Source: Streptosporangiaceae bacterium (lineage in GTDB: Bacteria > Actinomycetota > Actinomycetes > Streptosporangiales > Streptosporangiaceae). From it: a DNA stretch of 5,785 nucleotides. The notes below the pieces were generated by a model. The model made no database searches and was not told the origin of the DNA. It was given only the letters and a program-made list of their open reading frames with translations. The DNA lies in assembly GCA_030040815.1 (NCBI GenBank), contig JASHSZ010000293.1, positions 1 through 5,785 of the forward strand. The letters run 5' to 3'. A program made the position numbers and the translations under genes. Position 1 is the stretch's first letter, and every line of letters starts with the position of its first letter. Positions 1 to 4,717 of the stretch are shown here, in pieces.

Positions 1-1
1 C

Positions 2-970
2 GAGTACGGCCCAGCCAGCACGCTCAAGGTGCTCACCGCCGTCACGCTGATCCCGCTGCTCAACCCGAACGCGGAGATCGTCGCCAGTCCGCTGGCCACC
101 TCGCAGCAGGCCACCAGCGCCTACCTGATCACCGGCCAGCACTACAGGGTCTCCGACTTGTTCCGGGCCCTGTTGCTGATCTCGGCCAACGACGCGGCCG
201 TGGCGCTCACCCAGGCCACCGGATCATTCGCCAAGGGCATGGCGCTCATCAACGCCGAAGCGCACCATCTGCAGGCCTACGACGTGGTGGCCAAGCTCCC
301 GAACGGACTGCCCGCGGCCGGCCAGGTGGTCTCGGCCTACGACGAGGCGCTGATCGCCCGGCAGGCCCTGAACACGCCCGCGTTCATGAGCTACGACGAG
401 ACGCTCACCAGCCAGCTGGAACTCAAGCCGGGTGACTCGGAGACGCTGGTCAACCAGAACTACCTGCTGACCCAGTACCCGGGCGGCATCGGCGGCAAGA
501 TCGGCTGGACCGTCAGCTCCGAGGCCACCTACATCGGCATGGCCAGGCGGAACGGGGTCACCCTCATCGTAACCGTGCTGCACTGCACGTCGCTGCAGGA
601 GATCACTTCTGCGGAGCAGCTGCTGAACTGGGGCTTTGCCATGAACGGCAGGGTCAAGCCCGTTGGCATGCTGGTGCCGCCACTGGCCGCCGTCAGCCAC
701 GACGTTGCACGGGCCGGCGGTGTGGCAAAGGCGGCCGACGCCGTGGCGATAACCCCGGAGCCCGGCCCGCTGGGGACTGCGGCGCTGGCGATCGGCGGCG
801 TGGTCATCGCCGCTCTCGGCCTCGGCGGCCTCACGATGATGCGGCGGCGCGCTGCCGTCGCTCACGCCGACCGCACCGTCGCCGACGCTTCCCTGACCGA
901 CCCGGCAGCCGACGCTTCCCTGACCGACCCGGCAGCCGACGCTCCCCGCGCCGACTCAGTCGATGGATGA
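2..970 (+). CDS. D-alanyl-D-alanine carboxypeptidase (peptidase S11 family), 5'-truncated by window edge
   Basis: Low-molecular-weight penicillin-binding protein that removes the terminal D-Ala from peptidoglycan stem peptides outside the cell membrane. The frame is open from base 2, so the gene starts outside the window and the GTG at 29 is an internal valine. Counting from base 2, the S11 motifs appear in order: STLK (residues 6-9, catalytic Ser and Lys), SAN (residues 61-63) and GGKIGWT (Lys at 166), which is in the place of the usual KTG. A hydrophobic segment at about bases 767-840 followed by MMRRR is a C-terminal membrane anchor with a short, presumably cytoplasmic, tail. The tail holds two exact copies of ASLTDPAAD encoded by a 27-bp tandem repeat. 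The signal peptide would lie upstream. The stop TGA (968-970) falls inside a long hairpin. Family assignment is firm; which paralogue (dacB/dacC type) is not decidable here. Confidence 0.9.
   Translation, partial: EYGPASTLKVLTAVTLIPLLNPNAEIVASPLATSQQATSAYLITGQHYRVSDLFRALLLISANDAAVALTQATGSFAKGMALINAEAHHLQAYDVVAKLPNGLPAAGQVVSAYDEALIARQALNTPAFMSYDETLTSQLELKPGDSETLVNQNYLLTQYPGGIGGKIGWTVSSEATYIGMARRNGVTLIVTVLHCTSLQEITSAEQLLNWGFAMNGRVKPVGMLVPPLAAVSHDVARAGGVAKAADAVAITPEPGPLGTAALAIGGVVIAALGLGGLTMMRRRAAVAHADRTVADASLTDPAADASLTDPAADAPRADSVDG
881..943 (+). repeat. 27-bp tandem repeat, about 2.3 copies, inside the carboxypeptidase tail
   Basis: The 27-bp unit beginning GCCGACGCTTCCCTGACC occurs at 881-907 and again, identically, at 908-934; a partial third copy (GCCGACGCT) covers 935-943. 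The unit is a multiple of three, so it adds nine residues (ADASLTDPA register) without disturbing the frame. Perfect identity between copies suggests recent slippage or unequal crossover. It lies after the membrane anchor, in a low-complexity Ala/Asp-rich tail where length variation is probably tolerated. Confidence 0.9.
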
Positions 971-1016
971 GTCGCCGATCTGGTGCCGGAGAGGTGCACC
1001 AGATCGGCGGCTCATC
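966..1016. terminator. Long GC-rich hairpin between convergent genes, likely bidirectional terminator
   Basis: The arm GCCGATCTGGTGC (974-986) is perfectly complementary to GCACCAGATCGGC (996-1008), with a 9-nt loop. Pairing extends outward to 966 and 1016 with a single imperfect position (U972 with G1010), giving a 21-bp stem. No T-run follows on either strand, which is common for actinobacterial terminators. It contains the stop codon of the upstream plus-strand carboxypeptidase gene and lies 15 bp from the end of the converging minus-strand gene, so it is well placed to stop transcription from both sides. Confidence 0.7.
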
Positions 1017-1030
1017 GGCCCGGCAACGGC

Positions 1031-1627
1031 TCAGCTGTCAGCCGTGCCCGCGCTCTTCTGCCGGCCACGGAACACCGGCACCGGCACGATGCGCGAGATG
1101 CCCCGCGACGCGCCGACCGGCTCCTTTGGGGCCACTGGCTCGGTCTTGACCGGTGCCGCTATCCGGTCGGGGACGATCACGGTCAACCGGCCCAGCGCCA
1201 CCGCTGCCAGGAACACGATGACGACGCCGAGACCGGTGAAGAAGCCGATCTGCTCCAGCGCCCCGTGCAGCCCGGCGCTGATGGGCTGGCCGGCCGTCGG
1301 CAACCTGGCCCAGCGTCCGGCGACGACGCCGCCGACCGCGAACCACGCGCCCGCCACCGCGGCCAGCCACGCGGCCAGCGCCGCCTGCGGACGGAGCCGG
1401 CTGCCCAGCACGACCAGGCCGCTGACGAACGCCACCGCGCCCGGCAGGACCTCCAGCCACATCCGGCCAGCCGTCGCATCCCAGGTCTTGTCTGGGGTGT
1501 AGGCGTAGTGGAAGTAGGGGCCGACGAACGGGATCAGTGCGCCCCAGATGCCCAGCAGCACGAGCAGGACGCCGGCAATCGCGCCGTGGCTGCGCCGGAC
1601 GCGAAGAATCCCAGCCAACTTGATCAC
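1031..1627 (-). CDS. Conserved actinobacterial-type integral membrane protein, function unknown
   Basis: A 198-aa protein with four predicted membrane helices, roughly residues 15-38, 60-78, 83-104 and 125-147. The loop after helix 1 is rich in aromatic residues (FVGPYFHYAYTPDKTW, then GRMWLEVLPG), which looks like a conserved family signature rather than random hydrophobic sequence. The last 45 or so residues are hydrophilic with Pro and basic residues, probably cytoplasmic. No catalytic motif is visible and I cannot name the family. Start choice is uncertain: the best Shine-Dalgarno (AGGGAG, 1632-1627) overlaps the GTG at 1627 and so cannot serve it, but it lies 8 nt before an in-frame TTG at 1618-1616, which would give 195 residues. 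It is downstream of trpS on the same strand, separated by 175 bp that include a possible terminator, so it may be transcribed separately. Confidence 0.75.
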   Translation of the reverse strand: MIKLAGILRVRRSHGAIAGVLLVLLGIWGALIPFVGPYFHYAYTPDKTWDATAGRMWLEVLPGAVAFVSGLVVLGSRLRPQAALAAWLAAVAGAWFAVGGVVAGRWARLPTAGQPISAGLHGALEQIGFFTGLGVVIVFLAAVALGRLTVIVPDRIAAPVKTEPVAPKEPVGASRGISRIVPVPVFRGRQKSAGTADS

Positions 1628-1632
1628 TCCCT
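1627..1632 (-). promoter_or_regulatory. Shine-Dalgarno AGGGAG that favours a TTG start for the membrane protein
   Basis: Read on the minus strand, AGGGAG runs 1632 to 1627 and its last G is the first base of the GTG candidate start. Eight nucleotides later comes TTG (1618-1616), in frame. The normal spacing supports TTG initiation, and the GTG has no ribosome binding site of its own. Confidence 0.45.
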
Positions 1633-1794
1633 GCGCAGGCGTGGGGGTTTGTATGCCTGCCGGCGCCGGAGCTACCCAGACGCAGGATGCCTACACATCA
1701 GCCACACAGGAACGGGGTTCCGTCGGGCCGGTCCCGTTCGCTCGCTCCCGCCTTGTTCTCCGGATCCCCGTTGCCACCTGGACCGGCGGAACCA

Positions 1795-1815
1795 GCCGGC
1801 CGTCAGACCGCCGGC
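1795..1815 (-). terminator. Hairpin overlapping the trpS stop codon, possible terminator
   Basis: GCCGGC (1795-1800) pairs with GCCGGC (1810-1815), a 6-bp all-GC stem with a 9-nt loop that holds the trpS stop codon (1803-1805). A competing stem, CCGGC (1783-1787) with GCCGG (1795-1799), lies just downstream in the trpS direction. No U-run follows. It is weak on its own, but the position at the gene end is right. Confidence 0.35.
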
Positions 1816-2807
1816 AGCAAGCCGATCCTGTCCCGAACCCTCGCCATGGTGGCCCTGGCGATCCGGCGCGCCCTGGCCGCGCCGTCGGCCAGCATCCGGT
1901 CCAGCTCCGCCTCGTCGGCGAGGAGCTTTTCGGTGCGCTCCCTGATGGGCGCGAAGGCGTCGACGACGACATCGGCCAGGTCCTTCTTGAACGCGCCGTA
2001 ACCGGACCCGGCGTAGCGCTGCTCGAGGCCGGAGATCGGCTCACCGGACAACGCCGAGTAGATGTGCAGCAGGTTCGTGACACCCGGCTTGGCTTCCTCG
2101 TCCGCCCGCACCTCGCCGTCGGTGTCGGTGACCGCCCGCATGATCTTGCGGCGAATGGAGCCAGGCTCTTCGAGCACGTCGATGATGCCTTGCGGCGACG
2201 AGGACGACTTGCTCATCTTGATCGTCGGGTCCTGCAGGTCGGTGATCTTGGCGACCTCCGGCAGGATGTACGGGCCAGGCACCACGAAGGTCGGGCCGAA
2301 CCGGTGGTTGAACCGCTGCGCCAGGTCCCTGGTGAGCTCGAGATGCTGGCGCTGGTCCTCGCCCACCGGCACCTGGTCGGCCTCGTAGATCAGGATGTCG
2401 GCCGCCTGCAGGATCGGGTAGGTGAACAGGCCTACGCTCGCGGTCTCGGCGCCGCCCTTGGCCGACTTGTCCTTGAACTGCGTCATCCGGCTCGCTTCGC
2501 CGAAGCCCGTCAGGCAGGCCAGCACCCACTCCAGCTCGGTGTGCTCCGGGACGTGGCTCTGCACGAACACGATCGACCGGTCCGGGTCAAGCCCTGCGGC
2601 GAACAGCTGGGCGGCGGCGATCCTGGTGCGGCGGCGCAGCTCGGCCGGCTTCTGCGGCATGGTGATCGCGTGCAGGTCCACAACGCAGTACACGGTGTCG
2701 TGGGTATCTTGCAGCGCTACCCACTGGCGCAGCGCGCCGAGGTAGTTGCCGGCATGGAAGGAGTCCGCCGTCGGCTGGATCCCGGACAGCACACGAGGTC
2801 TGGGCAT
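1803..2807 (-). CDS. trpS: Tryptophan--tRNA ligase (TrpRS)
   Basis: Cytoplasmic class I aminoacyl-tRNA synthetase that activates tryptophan with ATP and charges tRNA-Trp. The 334-aa length is normal for bacterial TrpRS. The N-terminal Rossmann domain begins [11 protein letters not shown], and the HIGH-equivalent is HAGN (residues 18-21). The family signature [19 protein letters not shown] spans 149-167, and the second ATP-binding motif KMSKS is intact at 197-201. The C-terminal helical part resembles the anticodon-binding region. The ATG at 2807-2805 is chosen because the sequence aligns from residue 1 with the usual TrpRS N-terminus. No Shine-Dalgarno precedes it, but a TAGACT -10 element sits 6 nt upstream, suggesting a leaderless mRNA. 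The gene lies between two unrelated membrane-protein genes on the same strand. Confidence 0.97.
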   Translation of the reverse strand: MPRPRVLSGIQPTADSFHAGNYLGALRQWVALQDTHDTVYCVVDLHAITMPQKPAELRRRTRIAAAQLFAAGLDPDRSIVFVQSHVPEHTELEWVLACLTGFGEASRMTQFKDKSAKGGAETASVGLFTYPILQAADILIYEADQVPVGEDQRQHLELTRDLAQRFNHRFGPTFVVPGPYILPEVAKITDLQDPTIKMSKSSSSPQGIIDVLEEPGSIRRKIMRAVTDTDGEVRADEEAKPGVTNLLHIYSALSGEPISGLEQRYAGSGYGAFKKDLADVVVDAFAPIRERTEKLLADEAELDRMLADGAARARRIARATMARVRDRIGLLPAV

Positions 2808-2813
2808 GCGCGC

Positions 2814-2819
2814 AGTCTA
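2814..2819 (-). promoter_or_regulatory. -10 element TAGACT for a leaderless trpS transcript
   Basis: On the minus strand TAGACT (2819 to 2814) fits the actinobacterial TANNNT -10 pattern and ends 6 nt before the trpS ATG. Transcription would therefore begin at or next to the A of the start codon. No convincing -35 and no Shine-Dalgarno are visible. Both absences fit leaderless initiation, but the match is short. Confidence 0.42.
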
Positions 2820-2868
2820 GTTGGGTCGCGGCCCGAGGCGGCCGGGCCGGGCTGCGCGCTATGCCGCT

Positions 2869-2895
2869 GCCAGCTGGTTCACGGACCAGCCTGGC
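2869..2895 (-). terminator. Hairpin at the end of the small membrane protein gene
   Basis: Minus-strand transcript arms CCAG(G)CTGGT and ACCAGCTGG (plus coordinates 2885-2894 and 2870-2878) pair over 9 bp with one bulged base and a 6-nt loop, with a further G-C pair at 2869/2895. The stem begins on the last base of the TAG stop of the 114-aa gene. No U-run follows. It plausibly separates that gene from trpS, which has its own promoter candidate. Confidence 0.42.
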
Positions 2896-3239
2896 TAGAG
2901 CCAGCCGCCGATCTTTCGGATGCTGGCTTTTCGACCTCGGTATTCGGACTCGCCCAGATGCCGAAGTCCATTCAGAACGCCGATGGCCATCCCGATCACC
3001 AGAAAGACCGCGGCCACCCAGACCCAGCGCCCAAGCCCGGTGTCGCTGTAGTGCAGGATCACAGCCGACCAGCCCAGCGCGACGAGGTCGAAGATGACCA
3101 CCAGCGTCTTGAGAAAGCCGGGGGCGAACCAGACCGTCGCCATCCCGACCAAGATCCCGAAAGCGAGCCAGTAGGTCCCGGTTCCCTGCGTCGAGGCGGC
3201 GCCCGCGGGCGGGGCGTAGGCAAGCACGAAGTGGGTCAT
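2895..3239 (-). CDS. Small integral membrane protein, 114 aa, function unknown
   Basis: With the ATG at 3239-3237 the product is 114 aa and has three hydrophobic segments, roughly residues 19-40, 44-62 and 70-90 (YWLAFGILVGMATVWF, LVVIFDLVALGWSAVIL and WVWVAAVFLVIGMAIGVL). A basic C-terminal tail (GRKASIRKIGGWL) is probably cytoplasmic. No enzymatic motif is visible and I do not recognise the family. The frame stays open upstream to 3470, but that stretch is low in protein character (Arg/Pro/Gly mix) and lies antisense to the plus-strand micro-ORF. An ATG at 3269-3267 (MKTAYAILSP) is the only other reasonable start; neither ATG has a clear Shine-Dalgarno. It is followed by a hairpin and then trpS on the same strand. 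Confidence 0.65.
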   Translation of the reverse strand: MTHFVLAYAPPAGAASTQGTGTYWLAFGILVGMATVWFAPGFLKTLVVIFDLVALGWSAVILHYSDTGLGRWVWVAAVFLVIGMAIGVLNGLRHLGESEYRGRKASIRKIGGWL

Positions 3240-3262
3240 GGGGCTCAAGATTGCATACGCCG

Positions 3263-3292
3263 TTTTCATCAGCAAGAATCGACACACATAAT
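3263..3292 (+). promoter_or_regulatory. Candidate plus-strand promoter for the micro-ORF / 92-aa gene pair
   Basis: TTTTCA (3263-3268), 18-nt spacer, CATAAT (3287-3292) matches 4/6 and 5/6 of the sigma-70 type consensus. It lies in the AT-richest patch of the window, upstream of the plus-strand pair starting at 3426. Transcription would begin near 3299, next to an ATG at 3298 that opens a 25-codon frame ending at 3375. That frame could be a leaderless leader peptide or mere chance. A second TANNNT match, TACGTT, is at 3360-3365. Overlapping minus-strand promoter activity for the 114-aa gene is likely in the same patch. Confidence 0.33.
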
Positions 3293-3425
3293 GCGGAATG
3301 GCGATCCGCGCGCCGTCGGCACCCCCGATGAGCCTGGGCGGTCCCGCCCTGGAATTCCCTACGTTCGTAAGCTGAGGCGTACGTACCGCCGCAGCTACCA
3401 CCGGATGACCCGAGAGGCCGGCGCG

Positions 3426-3524
3426 GTGACCAACCCGGAGCGTGCGACAGCGGTACATGAGGCGGGGCACGCGGCTGCGGCCTACGTGCTCGGCAGGCCG
3501 TTCCTCACAGAGGGTCTGCAGTGA
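3426..3524 (+). CDS. 32-aa micro-ORF carrying an HEAGH zinc-metallopeptidase motif, probably a truncated M41-like peptidase
   Basis: GTG start at 3426 with a good Shine-Dalgarno (GAGAGG, 3412-3417, 8-nt spacing). The frame is also open from an ATG at 3405. The 32-residue product contains ERATAVHEAGHAAAAYVLGR. HEAGH (residues 11-15) in a helix preceded by A-T-A and followed by A-A-A and L-G-R is the form of the active-site helix in FtsH-type M41 peptidases. Only this helix remains: no third zinc ligand and no body of the domain. Its TGA stop overlaps the GTG of the next gene (GTGA, 3521-3524), the arrangement typical of translational coupling. It is either the remnant of a deleted peptidase gene or a real small peptide; it cannot be a working protease as it stands. 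Family resemblance rests on one motif. Confidence 0.42.
   Translation: MTNPERATAVHEAGHAAAAYVLGRPFLTEGLQ
3509..3514 (+). promoter_or_regulatory. Shine-Dalgarno AGAGGG for the 92-aa gene
   Basis: AGAGGG lies 6 nt before the GTG at 3521, at ideal spacing, and sits inside the last codons of the overlapping micro-ORF. It fixes the GTG as the start and supports the 92-aa frame being translated. Confidence 0.6.
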
Positions 3525-3799
3525 CAGCTCCCAAAGTCGTGGCGACTGGCGTGGTTGTGTCGTTCGATCCTGACGTGGCGTGGTTCCGCGTTGCGCTCGA
3601 CAGGCCCAATGACGCCAGCGACAACGTGGTGGCCGGTCCGGCGTTTGTGCTAAAGCGGACGCTGACCGGCACCACGACGCTGGTGCCTGGTCAGCGGGTG
3701 GAATGCGTGCGGACGGTGCGTTCCTGGGTATGGGGCGCGGTCAAAACGGAAGATCTCCAGTGGCGGATCGCCGAGCAACCGCCAAACGCCGATTCGTAA
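3521..3799 (+). CDS. Hypothetical protein, 92 aa, probably small beta-rich domain
   Basis: A 92-residue soluble protein with no signal peptide or membrane segment. The GTG start is supported by AGAGGG at 6-nt spacing and by a 4-bp GTGA overlap with the preceding micro-ORF. The sequence alternates short hydrophobic strands (ATGVVVSFD, AWFRVAL, AFVLKRTL, QRVECVRTVRSWVWGAV) with polar turns, suggesting a small beta barrel (SH3- or OB-like). This is inferred from pattern only; no RNA-binding RNP motif of cold-shock proteins is present. It ends with a short polar tail (EQPPNADS). Codon use looks like that of its neighbours, with G/C at most third positions. I do not recognise the family and infer no function. 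It would be co-expressed with the HEAGH micro-ORF. Confidence 0.6.
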   Translation: MTAPKVVATGVVVSFDPDVAWFRVALDRPNDASDNVVAGPAFVLKRTLTGTTTLVPGQRVECVRTVRSWVWGAVKTEDLQWRIAEQPPNADS

Positions 3800-3839
3800 C
3801 CCCCCCGACGGCGCATGGCGTTGCAGGCGTAGCCGTCCG

Positions 3840-3867
3840 GTGACACATTCGGCGCCTGCCCTACTAT
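3840..3867 (+). promoter_or_regulatory. Strong sigma-70-like promoter match with no gene downstream
   Basis: GTGACA (3840-3845), 16-nt spacer, TACTAT (3862-3867). The -35 matches TTGACA at 5/6, and the -10 keeps the key T-A and A-T positions. Transcription would start near 3874 on the plus strand, 75 bp past the stop of the 92-aa gene. No plausible plus-strand coding frame follows before the antisense pseudogene at 4037; the best is an 8-codon ATG frame at 3961-3987. It may drive a small RNA or be a relic. Confidence 0.38.
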
Positions 3868-3892
3868 CGCCGCGCCGGCCTCGGGCCGCACC

Positions 3893-3933
3893 AGCCTCGC
3901 ACCGCAGCGGAGCGAGGGCTCCGGACGACCGGA
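3893..3933. other. Two adjacent hairpins in the non-coding gap (possible terminator or small-RNA fold)
   Basis: AGCCTCGC (3893-3900) pairs with GCGAGGGCT (3912-3920) over 8 bp with one bulged G. The apical part continues as CCG/CGG (3902-3904 with 3908-3910) across one mismatch. Directly after it, TCCGG (3920-3924) pairs with CCGGA (3929-3933) around a 4-nt loop. The pair lies just downstream of the 3840-3867 promoter match, about 100 bp past the minus-strand pseudogene end. Either a terminator for one of the flanking units or structure in a short transcript would fit. Confidence 0.35.
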
Positions 3934-3981
3934 CAAGGTCGAGCCAGCAGCAGTGATTCTATGAAATTGGTGCAGGCGCCA

Positions 3982-3995
3982 GAGTGAGCTCACTC
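3982..3995. repeat. 14-bp perfect palindrome, operator-like
   Basis: GAGTGAGCTCACTC is its own reverse complement over all 14 bases and has no central spacer. It lies in the non-coding gap, 41 bp past the stop of the minus-strand pseudogene and far from any intact gene start. The form suits a dimeric regulator site, but no regulated gene is evident. Confidence 0.5.
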
Positions 3996-4036
3996 CCATC
4001 AAGATCGTTCGCGAAGCACACTCGCGCCGACGGCCC

Positions 4037-4538
4037 TCAGCGTGCAGCGATCAGGCGGGCCGCGAGCCTCGCGTTCTGCTCGGCGAACTCACGCCATGGC
4101 GTCGGCGTCTGCGCCAGCAGCGGGGCCGCCTCGGCAGCTGACGCGCGTTCCTGGCGCCAGCCGCGGATCCGGCCGCCGCGGATCGCGCCGGTCCGCTGGA
4201 TCGGCCTCGACTGGGTCACCGCAGCGGAATCGAGCCGCAGATAGACCTCGACCTCCTGACCCCGCCGTGCCGTTCCACGGCAGCAGCTCGTGCTCGAGCA
4301 GGCTGCGCTCCAGCCACGCCGCCTTGTGCAAGCGCCTCGACCCTGGCGATCGCGCGTACCACGGCCGACAGGTGCGGCCGGTCACCGAAATGGCTCCAGT
4401 ACGACGCGACCCGCCGGAGCTGACCGCCCGCCCCAGGTACAGCGCATGCCCGCAACCGTTCCGGAACCGGTAGACGCCGGGTCCCAGGGGCAGCCGCCGC
4501 ACGACGGCCCGCACCGGATCGGCCGGATCACTGCGCAC
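4037..4538 (-). pseudogene. Broken UvrC-like GIY-YIG nuclease gene (at least three frameshifts and an internal deletion)
   Basis: Homology runs continuously along the minus strand but jumps between frames. Segment 1 (GTG 4538 to about 4420) reads SDPADPVRAVVRRLP, then GPGVYRFRNGCGHALYLGRAV, the GIY-YIG core. Near 4419-4421 one base appears lost, and segment 2 (to about 4330) gives LRRVASYWSHFGDRPHLSAV then VRAIARVEAL. Near 4328 the frame returns to the first, and segment 3 gives HKAAWLERSLLEHELLPWNG with the family's Glu and Asn. In a CCCC run (4260-4263) one extra base moves to segment 4, GQEVEVYLRLDS onward, ending RGWRQERASAAEAAPLL, then LAARLIAAR and TGA at 4039-4037. Intact actinobacterial relatives, from memory, are around 300 residues or more. 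Here RLDS joins almost directly to the C-terminal region, so a central part is missing. GIY-YIG proteins of this type resemble the N-terminal nuclease half of UvrC; this copy should be non-functional unless the indels are sequencing errors. Confidence 0.82.
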
Positions 4539-4717
4539 CGAACCACACTGCCAACTCGGGCGCGGCGGCAGCCAGCAGCTAGAGCTTGCGCGCCACCGCG
4601 GCTCGCAGCGGCCAGGAAAACCTCGGCCTGCAGAGCCGGATCCGGGTGCCATCCGCGGGAGGGCGGCCACGAAAGCGATAAGGCTGACCGGAAACGCCAG
4701 GGCCAGCCGGGGTGCGG
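4528..4717 (-). pseudogene. Unidentified frameshifted gene remnant between glpD and the GIY-YIG pseudogene
   Basis: Three consecutive minus-strand pieces in different frames read like one protein. LALAFPVSLIAFVAALPR comes from roughly 4710-4653, WHPDPALQAEVFLAAASRGG and AQAL from 4651-4580, and LLAAAAPELAVWFGAQ with a TGA at 4530-4528. One extra base at each junction (4652 and 4579) explains the jumps. The final TGA overlaps the GTG of the GIY-YIG pseudogene by 11 bp, as expected for two genes once read as an operon. No family is recognised and the N-terminal part is absent: the piece abuts the glpD stop. Ala-rich sequence can look protein-like by chance in GC-rich DNA, so this call is tentative. 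Confidence 0.3.

Noticed and set aside
224..865. Minus-strand frames opposite the carboxypeptidase
   Set aside because: The plus strand here carries the ordered S11 motifs; the antisense frames have no recognisable motif and an unlikely His/Arg/Gly-rich composition.
1660..1669. 10-bp palindrome CCGGCGCCGG in the trpS to membrane-protein spacer
   Set aside because: GC-only palindromes of this length are expected by chance at this base composition, and no paired site or promoter is visible beside it.
983..1945. A 320-codon plus-strand frame and the overlapping 179-codon frame at 963-1502
   Set aside because: Both are antisense to the four-helix membrane protein gene and show the low-complexity Arg/Ala/Pro composition of shadow frames, with no domain.
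3240..3470. A 77-codon N-terminal extension of the small membrane protein
   Set aside because: The added sequence is not hydrophobic, shows no signal-peptide character and lies opposite the micro-ORF. Starting at 3239 gives a compact three-helix protein instead.
1548..3524. A 658-codon open frame on the plus strand
   Set aside because: It runs antisense across the unmistakable trpS gene and is rich in Arg, Gly, Pro and Asp, as expected for the opposite strand of a GC-rich gene. Only its last ~35 codons (the HEAGH micro-ORF) have independent support.
4160..4184. CCGCGGATC repeated twice 15 bp apart
   Set aside because: It lies in the coding part of the pseudogene and reflects the Arg/Gly-rich residues encoded there (IRGGRIRG); too short to call a repeat element.
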